Below, one piece after another: positions 46,491-56,469 of a stretch of 64,000 bases of DNA. The stretch's first letter is position 1. Every line of letters starts with the position of its first letter. The stretch is from Thermodesulfobacteriota bacterium (GTDB lineage Bacteria; Desulfobacterota; BSN033; UBA1163): the NCBI GenBank assembly GCA_030017685.1, contig JASEHH010000008.1, positions 1 through 64,000 of the forward strand. Reading direction: 5' to 3'. A program made the translations under genes and the position numbers. Below the pieces are notes generated by a model. The model was not told where the DNA came from and searched no databases. It was given only the letters and a program-made list of their open reading frames with translations.

Positions 46491-47336
46491 TTGACGAGAA
46501 GAAATTTTTTTCGGTGGATTTTAGGATTATCATTCCTTCCCATTTTCCCTTTCTATGTTCGGGAAACAGGAGCAAATTCCTATTCTGCATCGAGAGGGGA
46601 GAGAAGATCCATTGCCGAATTCTTTAAAGGGGAAGGACTCTCTTACGAGGTCGGGTTCTGGCTTTTTAAAAGGGCGGCCCTGGGTAAATTGAGCTTTAAA
46701 GAGATGGAGAAGAAAGGCCGTTACATGGCCATCCTTCAGGCGGAAACACTGGGCGTTCTGGGATTCGTTGTTCGTTATCGGGTGGACACCTACCGTTCCG
46801 TGATGGAAGAGGTGGATGGCGGGAGGCGTCTCAGAGCCCTGTCTTTCGAAGAGGATGTGAAGATCGGGGAGAGGCTGAGACGAAAAACCCATCTTTTCGA
46901 TTATCAGAAGATGAGATGGATTCAAACGAAACTGAAAAAGGACGGGACCTTGGTGAAGACGGAAGAGGGGATCCCTTCCGGAAAGATCTATGATGATTTT
47001 TTGACCGCCTCTTACAATTTCCGGTATGGCGTTTATGGAGAAATAGACAGGGGCAAGAGATATTCCGTTGCTACCTTTCCAAGAAAGGGTTCGAGCGCTT
47101 ATGAAGTGAGCGTGGCATCCAGGGAGGATGAGGAAAAGAGAAGGAGATCGGAAAAATTGAAAGACGGGAAGGAGTACTATCTTAAACTTGCATTAGATCC
47201 CGAAATCACCCATTCAAAAGAAGGCCTGATTGAGGGGTGGTTGTCAAAAGAACTCTGTCCCACCGAGGGGACAATTCGGGATGTCGTCCTGTTCGGGGAT
47301 GTGACAGGAAGGCTGATCAACAAAGTTCGGAGTTAA
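46491..47336 (+). CDS. DUF3108-like exported protein with possible Tat signal
   Basis: TTG start proposed at 46491: (M)TRRNFFRWILGLSFLPIFPFYV; body resembles DUF3108 (GEGLSYEVGFWLFKRAALGKLSF). Confidence 0.7.
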   Translation: MTRRNFFRWILGLSFLPIFPFYVRETGANSYSASRGERRSIAEFFKGEGLSYEVGFWLFKRAALGKLSFKEMEKKGRYMAILQAETLGVLGFVVRYRVDTYRSVMEEVDGGRRLRALSFEEDVKIGERLRRKTHLFDYQKMRWIQTKLKKDGTLVKTEEGIPSGKIYDDFLTASYNFRYGVYGEIDRGKRYSVATFPRKGSSAYEVSVASREDEEKRRRSEKLKDGKEYYLKLALDPEITHSKEGLIEGWLSKELCPTEGTIRDVVLFGDVTGRLINKVRS

Positions 47337-47340
47337 TAAG

Positions 47341-47437
47341 AGTGACCTAAAGTGACTAAAGTGCCTAAAATGCCTAAAGTTTAAAATCTTTTCTCACTTT
47401 AGTTCACTTCAAACTTTAGATCACTTTAGTCACTTTT
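47341..47437. repeat. Word hairpin (AAAGTGACT)
   Basis: AGTGACCTAAAGTGACTAAAGTGCC...CACTTTAGTTCACTTCAAACTTTAGATCACTTTAGTCACTTT. Confidence 0.8.
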
Positions 47438-47448
47438 ACCATCGCAGA

Positions 47449-47694
47449 ATGGACACTCATTCAAAATATTTTAGGCTGAGGCGGAAGGATATCGCCTATT
47501 TCAAGTTCATCATCGAATCGCACGAGGGGATGGCTGTGGTGAGAACGAAAGACCCTCATGAAGCGATTGTGGAATTAATGATTGCGCCGGGCTGGGAAAA
47601 GGATGTGGAGGAGGTTTTGGATGGACTCAGAGGAGAGATGACCATTGAACCTTTAGAGATGGAATATTTTCCCAATAAAAATGGTCGGTCTTAA
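47449..47694 (+). CDS. DUF4911 family protein
   Basis: 81 aa; KYFRLRRKDIAYFKFIIESHEGMAVVRTKDPHEAIVELMIAPGWEKDVEEVL. Confidence 0.75.
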   Translation: MDTHSKYFRLRRKDIAYFKFIIESHEGMAVVRTKDPHEAIVELMIAPGWEKDVEEVLDGLRGEMTIEPLEMEYFPNKNGRS

Positions 47695-47762
47695 ATCCGA
47701 AGCACAAAGCACGAATTTCGAAACAAGCACGAATGTTCAAAATTTAAATGACAGAAACCTAA

Positions 47763-47950
47763 TACCTAAATTGAGCGATTTATTATCCTAAATGTAGCCG
47801 CAACCTTCCCGCTGCGCCGGAGCGCATGCGAGGCGAGTAGGTTGCGTGATTTTATCGGAAACGATTTCTCACCCAAGGGGTGAGAGGAAACCGCCCCGGT
47901 AAACCGGGACGACTACAGGTTCCTTTCAAAAGAATCGCTCAATTTAGGTA
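47763..47950. mobile_element. MITE-like element, 188 bp, 18-bp perfect terminal inverted repeats
   Basis: TACCTAAATTGAGCGATT (47763-47780) / AATCGCTCAATTTAGGTA (47933-47950); inner TGTAG...CTACA arms. Confidence 0.85.
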
Positions 47951-47977
47951 ATAGTCACCTCAAATCAGGGGAATAGA

Positions 47978-49396
47978 ATGACAGAACATATTCCGTTTGA
48001 GAAGATTCTAAAGGAGGCCCTCAAGGAGGGTGGGGAGTTTGCGGATCTCTTCTTTGAGCAGACCTATTCGGTTGTGGTCGTCTGTGAAGAGGATCGTATC
48101 GAAAAGATGATTTCGGGCCAGGACACGGGAGTGGGACTTCGGGTCCTTTTCGATGGAAGAACCTTTTACAGTTTTACCAACCGGCTGGAAGAAGAGGGCC
48201 TTCTTGATTTGGCCAGGGTGGTCAGCCGCGCAGTTAAAGAAGACCGTGGAGAAAGGATCTTCAATCTCCTCCATCAGGGAAAGGCTGCTCCCTCCGCCCC
48301 TTCGGTTCATTCTCCCCTTGCGCCGATTGAGAAACATCCCCGGGGGATTCCGGTCGGAGAGAAGGTTTCAATGGTGAATCGGGCCAATGAGGTTGCACGG
48401 AAACTCGATTCCCGGGTCCGCCAGGTCAAGGTCCTCTACCGGGATGTGAGCCAATCTCTTTCCATTGCCAATTCGGAAGGTTTATGGATAGAGGGGGAGA
48501 GAGTGGGGACGGTCTTTTCCGTTCAGGTTGTTGCCTCTCAAGAGGAGATCATCCAGACCGGATACGAACCGATAGGAGGAACGACGGGCTTTGAGCTCTT
48601 CGACCTCTGCCCTCCGGAGCGAGTGGCTGAGATAGCGGCAGAGAGATCACTCCTCATGCTATCGGCAAGGAAGGCTCCCATGGGGAGAATGGCCGTTGTC
48701 CTGTCGAGCGATGCAGGTGGGACGATGATCCATGAAGCCATTGGACATGGACTGGAGGCAGACCTGGCTCAACAGGGCCTCTCCGTCTATTCAAAGAAGA
48801 TTGGAGAGAAAGTAGCCTCTTCTCTGATCACCGTAGTCGATGATTCCAAACTCTCACAAAAGAGAGGTTCTTATGCCTTTGATGACGAGGGAGTTGTTTC
48901 TCAAAGGACAGTCTTGGTAGAAGGAGGAATCTTAAAGAGGTATCTTTACGATCGTCTTACCGCCTTCAAAGACGGTGTTTCATCAACCGGAAACGGAAGG
49001 AAGGAATCCTATCATCACAAACCCGTTCCCAGGATGAGCAACACTCTCATTCTTCCAGGGATCACGAAGCCCGAAGAGATCATCCGCTCTGTGGAGAAGG
49101 GTTTATTCGTGAAGAAGATGGGCGGCGGGCAGGTCAATACGGTCAATGGTGATTTTGTCTTTGAGGTGAGCGAGGGATACCTGATCGAAAAAGGGAGCAT
49201 CGGAGAACCGGTCCGTGGAGCCATTCTGATCGGCAACGGGCCTCAGGTATTAAAAGAGATCGACATGGTCGGCGATGATTTGGGATTCGGAATCGGGACC
49301 TGTGGAAAGGATGGTCAGGGCGTCCCGGTTGCAGACGCCCAACCCACGCTGAGGATTCCGGAGATCGTTGTGGGAGGACGGGAGAACCCTGATTAA
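47978..49396 (+). CDS. tldD: TldD-like metalloprotease
   Basis: GGTMIHEAIGHGLEADLAQQGLSVYSKKIGEKVASSLITVVDDSK; KMGGGQVNTVNGDFVFEVSEGYLIEKG. Confidence 0.93.
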   Translation: MTEHIPFEKILKEALKEGGEFADLFFEQTYSVVVVCEEDRIEKMISGQDTGVGLRVLFDGRTFYSFTNRLEEEGLLDLARVVSRAVKEDRGERIFNLLHQGKAAPSAPSVHSPLAPIEKHPRGIPVGEKVSMVNRANEVARKLDSRVRQVKVLYRDVSQSLSIANSEGLWIEGERVGTVFSVQVVASQEEIIQTGYEPIGGTTGFELFDLCPPERVAEIAAERSLLMLSARKAPMGRMAVVLSSDAGGTMIHEAIGHGLEADLAQQGLSVYSKKIGEKVASSLITVVDDSKLSQKRGSYAFDDEGVVSQRTVLVEGGILKRYLYDRLTAFKDGVSSTGNGRKESYHHKPVPRMSNTLILPGITKPEEIIRSVEKGLFVKKMGGGQVNTVNGDFVFEVSEGYLIEKGSIGEPVRGAILIGNGPQVLKEIDMVGDDLGFGIGTCGKDGQGVPVADAQPTLRIPEIVVGGRENPD

Positions 49397-49618
49397 AGAA
49401 GATGGGGAGATGGGGGGATAGGGAGGTGGGGAGAACAAATGCGGATTTCGGATTGCGGAATGCGGAATGAAAACACGAATACAGAGATAGGGAGGTGGGG
49501 AGACGCGGTGATAAAGTTCGGAGTTTAAAGTTCGGATTTTAGATTTTGGATTTAAAAACTTGAAACTTGCATCTTGAACCTTGCAACTTGCAACTATCTA
49601 CACCTAACACTGATTAAA

Positions 49619-49757
49619 TCGTAAAAAGGTCATTCCCGTGAAAACGGGAATCCAGAGAATTCTAACTACTTGAAAATGCTGGATTCCTGCTGGAGTTTAC
49701 CCCGTACTTGATACGGGGCAGGAATGACTGATGATGGGCTTTTCAGACTTTTTACGA
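49619..49757. repeat. Palindromic TIR element (family D), copy 1
   Basis: TCGTAAAAAGGTCATTCCCGTGAAAACGGGAATCCAGAG...CAGGAATGACTG...CAGACTTTTTACGA. Confidence 0.9.
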
Positions 49758-49768
49758 GACAATCAACA

Positions 49769-51091
49769 CTATGTATCATTCATTTCTCCGGCGGGTTCGG
49801 GAAGTTTTTCTAATTTTACCTTTGAGATCCTCCTACCCACCATTTCAACGATATGAATTCTTTTTCCTTCAACCTCCACCCAATCATTGTCCTCAGGAAT
49901 CTTTTGCAGAGTGGCCATCAGGAATCCCCCCAGGGTTTCGTATTCAGGGGATTCCGGAAGTGAGATCTGATAGTCCTCTTTTAAATCTCTCAGGCTGATC
50001 GATGCATCGATCAGGAGGGTTCCGTCTTTCAACGGGGTAACAGGACTTTCGGTATCATGTTCGTCCCTGATCTCCCCAACAATCTCTTCGATCAAATCCT
50101 CGATGGTCACTAAACCAGAAACGCCGCCATATTCATCTACCACGAGGGCCATATGGATTCTTCTCTTTTGCATTTCTTTTAGGAGGAGACTGATGTTCAT
50201 TGTCTCGGGGATAAAGAAAGGGGCACGGATGGTCTTCCGAATATCCACCTGGCCTGTTTTTCCAAGGAGGGTAAGAAAATCTTTTGCATTGAGGATTCCT
50301 CTGATGTCATTCGGCTCCCTTCCGAAGACAGGGTATCGGGAGAACTGTTCCTCTTCGATGATTGAAAGAATTTCCTGGGTTGGTCGATCGATCTGGATCG
50401 CTACCATCTGTGTGTCGGGGACCATCACTTCTTTGACAGACATGTCCGTAAATTCAAAAACGCTTTGAAGGATCTTTTCTTCCGTAGACTCAAAAACGCC
50501 ATGTTTTCCGCCTTCTTTGATCAAGAGCTTTACCTCTTCTTCGGTAATATAAGCCCTTTCAGTAAAAGGCTTTCTACCAAAGGGGGCGAGCACGAGGGAG
50601 GTGCTGAAGGTGAGAAACTTGACAAAGATGGAAGCAACCTTTGAAAAAGCATCAACGGTTCTTGCGGTCCAGAGCCCGACTGTTTCAGGATGCATCAAAG
50701 CAATGGACTTCGGCACGAGTTCACCGAAGATCACGGAGAAATAAGTAATCAAGACGACCACGATCCCAATGGCAATAGGCTCAGCGGCAATTGAGATGGC
50801 TTTTATGGGAACCGACTGTAAGGCCGGTTTGATCACCTCGGCAGCGGCGGCTCCTCCAACCGCAGAGGCAAGAACACTCACGCCGGTAATTCCAATTTGG
50901 ATCGTTGCTAAAAACCGGTCAGGATTTTCTTTCAGCCTCAGCAAGATTTTCGCATTTCTTTTTCCACTTTCAACCATCTGCTGGACCCGGCTCTTCCTGG
51001 CCGTGACCACGGCGATCTCTGTGCCGGCGAGATAACCATTCAAGAGAATAAGGATGGCAATAAAAAATACCTCTCCAAAAAGTTCTTGCAT
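49769..51091 (-). CDS. Hemolysin family / CNNM-CorC-type transporter (DUF21, CBS, CorC_HlyC)
   Basis: GYLAGTEIAVVTARKSRVQQMV, VKEVMVPDTQMVAI, MALVVDEYGGVSGLVTIEDLIEEIVGEIRDEHD. Confidence 0.95.
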   Translation of the reverse strand: MQELFGEVFFIAILILLNGYLAGTEIAVVTARKSRVQQMVESGKRNAKILLRLKENPDRFLATIQIGITGVSVLASAVGGAAAAEVIKPALQSVPIKAISIAAEPIAIGIVVVLITYFSVIFGELVPKSIALMHPETVGLWTARTVDAFSKVASIFVKFLTFSTSLVLAPFGRKPFTERAYITEEEVKLLIKEGGKHGVFESTEEKILQSVFEFTDMSVKEVMVPDTQMVAIQIDRPTQEILSIIEEEQFSRYPVFGREPNDIRGILNAKDFLTLLGKTGQVDIRKTIRAPFFIPETMNISLLLKEMQKRRIHMALVVDEYGGVSGLVTIEDLIEEIVGEIRDEHDTESPVTPLKDGTLLIDASISLRDLKEDYQISLPESPEYETLGGFLMATLQKIPEDNDWVEVEGKRIHIVEMVGRRISKVKLEKLPEPAGEMNDT

Positions 51092-51145
51092 TTCGACCTC
51101 CCTACCTTTTCATAAAAATATGGAAGAAGTTTAAAAATGGTAGAA

Positions 51146-51262
51146 TCGTAAAAAGTCGTCATTCCCGTGAAAACGGGAATCCAGAGAATTTAACTAAATG
51201 AAAATACTGGATTCCTGCTTGCGCAGGAATGACAGAAAATCTCCCTTTCAGATTTTTTACGA
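51146..51262. repeat. Palindromic TIR element (family D), copy 2
   Basis: TCGTAAAAAGTCGTCATTCCCGTGAAAACGGGAATCCAGAG...GGATTCCTGCTTGCGCAGGAATGACAG...CAGATTTTTTACGA. Confidence 0.9.
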
Positions 51263-51331
51263 GACCATCAAAAATGACAGAAGAAAACTGTCGGGTTTCA
51301 TTCAACAGTTTTTTCGAAGGAAGAGATTTTT

Positions 51332-52498
51332 TTAAAAATTGATCTTCTTGAGTCGTTCGATTGCCTCTTGTAACCTCGACTCATCCACCGTCAGGGTCAT
51401 CCGGATATAACCCTCTCCTGCTTCTCCGAAACCATTGCCCGGAGTGGCGACGATTCCTGCCTTTTCAATCAGGAGCGTGGCGAATTGGGCGGAAGTGTAT
51501 CCTTGCGGAACCCGGATCCAGAGATAAAAGGTAGCCCTCGGCATGTCCACTTCCAGGCCCATCTCCCGGAGGCCTTTTACCATCACATCCCTCCGGCCCT
51601 CATAGATGCGGATGATGTTGGGGATGGGCGTATCATAGCGGTTAAGGGCTTCTATTCCGGCTTCCTGGATCGCCTGAAAGAGGCCCGAGTCGATATTGGT
51701 CTTGACCCTTCCCAATCCGGAGACAATTTCAGAATTGCCCACGGCAAAACCGATTCTCCAGCCTGTCATGTTAAAGGTTTTTGAAAGGCTGTGGAATTCG
51801 ATTCCCACTTCTTTCGCCCCTTCGACCTCAAAGAAGCTGAGCGGCCGATAGCCGTCGAAAGCCAGTTCAGAGTAAGCCGCATCATGGCAGACGATAATCC
51901 TGTAACGCCGGGCAAAGGCGACCACCTCTTCAAAGAAAGGTTTCTCGGCGATAGCCGATGTTGGATTATTGGGGTAATTGATGAAGAGAAGTTTCGACCT
52001 CTCCGCAACTTCTTTTGGGATTTCAGAAAGTTTTGGCAGAAAGCCATTCTCCTTGAGAAGGGGCAGGAAGTAGGGAGTTCCTCCTGCGAGGAGGGTCGCC
52101 ACACGATAGACCGGATATCCCGGACTGGGCACAAGCACATAATCTCCCGGATTGACAAAGGCCAGGGGGATATGGGCAATGCCTTCTTTTGAGCCGATTA
52201 AGGTGAGCACCTCTGTTTTTGGATCAAACGTGACACCAAATCTCCTCTCAAACCATTGAGCCGCCGCAGTTCTGAATTCGATCATCCCTTCATAGGAGGG
52301 ATAATGGTGATTTCCTGGGTCTTCGGAGGCTTTTTTCATTCGTTCGATGATCGGCTGAGGAGTGGGAAGATCAGGGTCTCCGATCCCCAGGTCGATGAGA
52401 TCCATCCCCTTCTTCCTCATCTCCTCTTTCTTCTTGTCGATCTCCGCAAAGAGGTATGGGGGAATTTGGTCAATCCGTTTCGCTTTTTCAATCCGCAT
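51332..52498 (-). CDS. dapL: LL-diaminopimelate aminotransferase (class I/II aminotransferase)
   Basis: LIDLGIGDPDLPTPQPIIERM, LLFINYPNNPTSAIA, SLSKTFNMTGWRIGFAVGN, FYLWIRVPQGYTSAQFATLLIEKAGIVATPGNGFGEAGEGYIRMTLT. Confidence 0.88.
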   Translation of the reverse strand: MRIEKAKRIDQIPPYLFAEIDKKKEEMRKKGMDLIDLGIGDPDLPTPQPIIERMKKASEDPGNHHYPSYEGMIEFRTAAAQWFERRFGVTFDPKTEVLTLIGSKEGIAHIPLAFVNPGDYVLVPSPGYPVYRVATLLAGGTPYFLPLLKENGFLPKLSEIPKEVAERSKLLFINYPNNPTSAIAEKPFFEEVVAFARRYRIIVCHDAAYSELAFDGYRPLSFFEVEGAKEVGIEFHSLSKTFNMTGWRIGFAVGNSEIVSGLGRVKTNIDSGLFQAIQEAGIEALNRYDTPIPNIIRIYEGRRDVMVKGLREMGLEVDMPRATFYLWIRVPQGYTSAQFATLLIEKAGIVATPGNGFGEAGEGYIRMTLTVDESRLQEAIERLKKINF

Positions 52499-52581
52499 GC
52501 GTTTCTCCTTCCCACCCGGTGTAAATATCTTTTATCCTATGACCATCCGAAATTCAAGAAGAAAAGAAGCATCGTAATACC

Positions 52582-52812
52582 TCATCTATGGGGGTCACAT
52601 AATTCCTGATAAAATTTAATTAGACCCGATAGGCGGGACATTCTCTCCGAACCAGAGGCTCTTCCCTCCGGGGCAGAAGCCCCTCTGGGGCGGAGCCTGA
52701 GCCGGAGGCCTGTCCCGTCTATGTTGAAAGCGGGGTTAGACCTGCAGCAGGCCCCGCCTATCGACTCCACCTATCAATGGAATGAAATTACTCCCATGAC
52801 TGAGGGGTTACA
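52582..52812. repeat. Family R nested palindromic element, copy C (long form)
   Basis: GATAGGCGGGACATTCTCTCCGAACCAGAGGCTCTTCCCTCCGGGGCAGAAGCCCCTCTGGGGCGGAGCCTGAGCCGGAGGCCTGTCCCGTCTATG...CCCCGCCTATCGA. Confidence 0.9.
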
Positions 52813-52887
52813 GGGCTTAAGTTTTTAATATTGACATCAACCCCCCTTCCTATCATAATTATAGGCAATTTTTAAAAAGAAGGTCCG

Positions 52888-54543
52888 ATGAAAAAGAAGC
52901 CTGTTATTCAAATACTCCTTCTCCTTTTCATTCTCTTCTCCCTTTTGAACGGATGCGCCGGGAAGGGAAAGGATGTCAAAACGATCAAGGGAGATCCGGA
53001 AGTCCTCTACCGCCAGGGATTGGAGCTGTTCAATAAGAGGGACTATTCCGAGGCATTAAAGATATTTGAACAGATCAAGTCCAACTTTCCGGATAGCCCG
53101 CCTTATACCCAGTGGGCAGAGGTAAAGGTCGGGGATTGCCATTTCTTTAATAAGGATTACGTGGAAGCCATCGCCGCCTATGAAGAGTTTAAAAAGACCC
53201 GTCCCACCCATGAAGATATCCCTTATGTTCAATATCAGATCGGTATGGCTTATTTCAACCAGATGCGAACCCACGACCGGGATCAGACCTCCACCCAAAA
53301 GGCCCTCTCCAACTTCGAATATTTAGTCGCCAATACCCCTCCCGGCATTTTCACTGACAAGGCTAAAGAAAAGATTGAGACCTGCAAGAAGCAGTTGGCT
53401 GACCATGAGTTCTATATTGGAAATTTTTATTACAAAAAGGGAAAATATCTGGCTGCAGCCTCCCGGTTCGAAGGATTACTGGAGAAGTTCCCGAAGAGGA
53501 CTGAAGAGGATAAGGCGCTTTATCTTTTAGGGAAAAGCTGTCTTGAACTCGATCAATGGGAGAAGGCCAGAGAAGCCTTTACGAGGATTGTCAACGAATA
53601 TCCGAAGAGTTCCCATTACAGGGAGGCCAAATCGATCCTGGATCAGGGCAAGAAGGAGAAGACGGTTATTCGCAAGGCAAAAGCCAAAGATCCCAAAAAG
53701 AAGGGGGATGCGAAAGAGGGAGAGGCTGAAACAGTTGCTCTGGCCAAATTCGATGAAGAGAGAAGACGGCCGGTTTTACTGAAAGATGATAAGATGGAGT
53801 TAAGGAGGGAAGAGAGGAAGGTTGTTCCTCCTTCCGCTGAAAAGCCGGGAGAGCCGGTAGTTCCAAAAGAAGAGACCAGGAAAGTGACCCCGCCATTGGT
53901 AAAATATGAAGAGGAAGGAAGACAACCTCGTGCTCCCTCCCCCCTGCCTCCTCCGAAGGAAGAATTAAAGGTCGAGGCAAAACCGGAGGATGAAAAGCGG
54001 ATGGCGCCGCTGCCCCTCCCACCTGCAACACCTGAGACCAAGGAAATACCGCCCCTCCCCTCAATGAAGGAGAGGGAGATTTTGAGAAAGGAGACTCCCG
54101 CTGAATCCAAGGAAGTCAAATTGGGGGACACGGGCGAGCCCATTGACATCACTTCGGACAGGGTGGAGACCTTTTCCAAAGAGAATCTGATTGTCTTCAA
54201 GGGGAATGTGATGGCCCGACAGAAGGATATGGTCATCTATTCCGATTCTCTCGAGGCCTTGGTCTTTGAAGATGGCAAGGGGATTGAGAGGGTGGTGGCC
54301 GGAGGGAATGTGAAAATCCAGCAGGGGCTTCGGGTCGCCAATTGTCAGAAAGCGGTCTTTTATAATCGGGATCAGAGAGTGGTTTTGACCGGCGACCCAA
54401 AAGTATGGGAAGGCGATAATTTGGTCTCCGGAGAGGAGATCATCTTCGATATTGCGAAGAATCGTATAGAGGTAAAAGGAGGACCGGGAGGGAGAGGGAA
54501 GGTGAGAGTTCTTCCCGGAGGAGAATTTGAAAAGTTGAAATGA
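52888..54543 (+). CDS. BamD-like TPR lipoprotein fused to an LptA/OstA-like domain
   Basis: Lipobox FSLLNGCAG; PEVLYRQGLELFNKRDYSEALKIFEQIKSNFPDSPPYTQWAEVKVGDCHF (BamD/YbgF-like); P/E/K-rich linker; GEPIDITSDRVETFSKENLIVFKGNVMARQKDMVIYSDSLEALVFE...VVLTGDPKVWEGDNLVSGEEIIFDIAKNRIEVKGG (OstA/LptA-like). Confidence 0.85.
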   Translation: MKKKPVIQILLLLFILFSLLNGCAGKGKDVKTIKGDPEVLYRQGLELFNKRDYSEALKIFEQIKSNFPDSPPYTQWAEVKVGDCHFFNKDYVEAIAAYEEFKKTRPTHEDIPYVQYQIGMAYFNQMRTHDRDQTSTQKALSNFEYLVANTPPGIFTDKAKEKIETCKKQLADHEFYIGNFYYKKGKYLAAASRFEGLLEKFPKRTEEDKALYLLGKSCLELDQWEKAREAFTRIVNEYPKSSHYREAKSILDQGKKEKTVIRKAKAKDPKKKGDAKEGEAETVALAKFDEERRRPVLLKDDKMELRREERKVVPPSAEKPGEPVVPKEETRKVTPPLVKYEEEGRQPRAPSPLPPPKEELKVEAKPEDEKRMAPLPLPPATPETKEIPPLPSMKEREILRKETPAESKEVKLGDTGEPIDITSDRVETFSKENLIVFKGNVMARQKDMVIYSDSLEALVFEDGKGIERVVAGGNVKIQQGLRVANCQKAVFYNRDQRVVLTGDPKVWEGDNLVSGEEIIFDIAKNRIEVKGGPGGRGKVRVLPGGEFEKLK

Positions 54544-54632
54544 TAAGATGGCTCCTCGGTCTGATCTTTCTCCTTTTATTCATTCACGCCTGCCAGACCT
54601 CTTCTGATATAAGACTAAAGATTCCAATCTAA
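54540..54632 (+). pseudogene. Truncated lipoprotein reading frame (30 aa) overlapping the previous stop (ATGA)
   Basis: MIRWLLGLIFLLLFIHACQTSSDIRLKIPI*; signal plus lipobox, then early stop close to repeat elements. Confidence 0.5.
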
Positions 54633-54677
54633 AATCCCGAATGGAAGCATCTCCAATTCCGTGATGACAGAATGGAC

Positions 54678-55006
54678 TCCAGAGGGGCAGGCGGACCAGA
54701 CTCCGAAATCTTTAGGATTGATCATTAGCATGTTGCTGAAAAAGTCTTTTTATTCAGGATGCTCAAAAATGCCCAGATACGAGGTGCCCGAAATCCTGAG
54801 GAGTGAGACGTACTTGGACGTACGTCGCAACGACGAAGGATGAGGGGAACGAAGTAGATGGGCGTTTTTCAGAATCCTGTTAGACGTTTAAGGGAAACTT
54901 TCATAGTCAATGAAAATGAGGTTTTTATTGGTTTTGGAGCGTCCGGAGTTAATCCTTAAGCGGTGCCGCCCTAAATCTTTCTCCGCTGGCCCGCCTGCCC
55001 CTCTGG
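54678..55006. repeat. Composite inverted-repeat element with a second palindromic element nested inside
   Basis: Outer arms TCCAGAGGGGCAGGCGGACCAG (from 54678) / CTGGCCCGCCTGCCCCTCTGGA (to 55006); inner AGGATGCTCAAAAATGCCCAGAT...ATGGGCGTTTTTCAGAATCCT (~54756-54880). Confidence 0.8.
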
Positions 55007-55128
55007 ATTTGGCATTCCCATGGATTTCTATCACGGGAAAAAAGATGCTTACATCCCGAATGGGGAATTTGACAATTCGGAAAAAAAATTATTAAAATGA
55101 ATCATTTAGCGAATTTCGGGCATGGGCC

Positions 55129-56469
55129 ATGTTTGACAATCTTTCATCCAAATTAGATGGCGTTTTTAAGAAACTTCGAGGCCACGGAAAGTTAACGGAG
55201 CAAAATATCCAGGAGGCCCTCAAAGAGGTGAGGGTGGCCCTGCTCGAGGCGGATGTCAATTTTAAGGTGGTGAAGGATTTCGTCCAGTCTGTCCAAGGGA
55301 GAGCCATCGGTCAGGAGGTGATGGCAAGCCTTACCCCTGCTCAGCAATTGATCAAGATCGTGAAGGAGGAGATGACTTCACTGATGGGCGGCCAGGAGCA
55401 GAGGATTCAACTTTCAGGAAGTCCTCCTGTCCCGATCATGCTGGTCGGCCTGCACGGATGTGGAAAGACAACCACTGCGGCCAAACTGGCACGCCACTTC
55501 CAGGGGATGAAGAAACGACCCTACCTCGTCCCAGCGGATGTCTACCGTCCGGCCGCCATCGAGCAGTTGCAAAAATTAGGGGAGGAGCTGAAGGTCGATT
55601 TCTACCGGCCCGGATCCTCGCAGATGCCGCTCGATATCTGCCTCAAGGCGAGGGATGCGGCCCTGAAGGGGGGATACGACCTGATGCTCATCGATACGGC
55701 TGGAAGGCTTCATATCGATGAGGCATTGATGCTTGAACTTAGAGAAATCAAAACGCAGATCAAACCGAGAGAGGTTCTTTTCGTCGCCGACGCCATGACC
55801 GGACAGGATGCCGTCAATGTCGCAAAGAGTTTTAATGAGCGGCTGGGCGTCGATGGAATCATCCTGACCAAAATGGACGGGGATGCCCGTGGAGGAGCGG
55901 CCCTTTCGATCAAAGCGGTGACGCAGAGACCCATTAAATTCATCGGCGTCGGGGAGAAGTTAGATGCCCTCGAAGTCTTCCATCCCGAACGGATGGTTTC
56001 AAGAATTCTGGGCATGGGTGATGTCCTGACCCTGATCGAGAAGGCAGAGGCCACCTTTGATGAGAAGAAGGTTAGAGAATTAGAGAAGAAGATCCGGAAG
56101 GATTCTTTCACGCTGGAGGATTTCCGGGATCAGCTCCAGCAAGTCCGGAAGATGGGATCGCTCGAATCGATCCTCAATATGATCCCCGGGCTTCCCAAAA
56201 AGATGAAAGGGATGGAAGGCCTCCAGGTGGATGATAGGGAACTGTTGAGAGTGGAGGCCATCATCAACTCGATGACGTTCAGGGAGAGGGCCAATTTCAC
56301 GATCATCAACGGAAGCCGGCGATTAAGGATTGCGACGGGAAGCGGGACAACCGTTCAGGAGGTAAATCGACTCTTAAAACAGTATGCCCAGGCCCGAAAG
56401 ATGATGAAACAGTTTTCCAAAATGGGAGGAAAAGGATTGGGAAGAGGACAGGTACCATTCTTTTCGTAA
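55129..56469 (+). CDS. ffh: Signal recognition particle protein Ffh
   Basis: [84 protein letters not shown]-terminal M domain. Confidence 0.98.
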   Translation: MFDNLSSKLDGVFKKLRGHGKLTEQNIQEALKEVRVALLEADVNFKVVKDFVQSVQGRAIGQEVMASLTPAQQLIKIVKEEMTSLMGGQEQRIQLSGSPPVPIMLVGLHGCGKTTTAAKLARHFQGMKKRPYLVPADVYRPAAIEQLQKLGEELKVDFYRPGSSQMPLDICLKARDAALKGGYDLMLIDTAGRLHIDEALMLELREIKTQIKPREVLFVADAMTGQDAVNVAKSFNERLGVDGIILTKMDGDARGGAALSIKAVTQRPIKFIGVGEKLDALEVFHPERMVSRILGMGDVLTLIEKAEATFDEKKVRELEKKIRKDSFTLEDFRDQLQQVRKMGSLESILNMIPGLPKKMKGMEGLQVDDRELLRVEAIINSMTFRERANFTIINGSRRLRIATGSGTTVQEVNRLLKQYAQARKMMKQFSKMGGKGLGRGQVPFFS

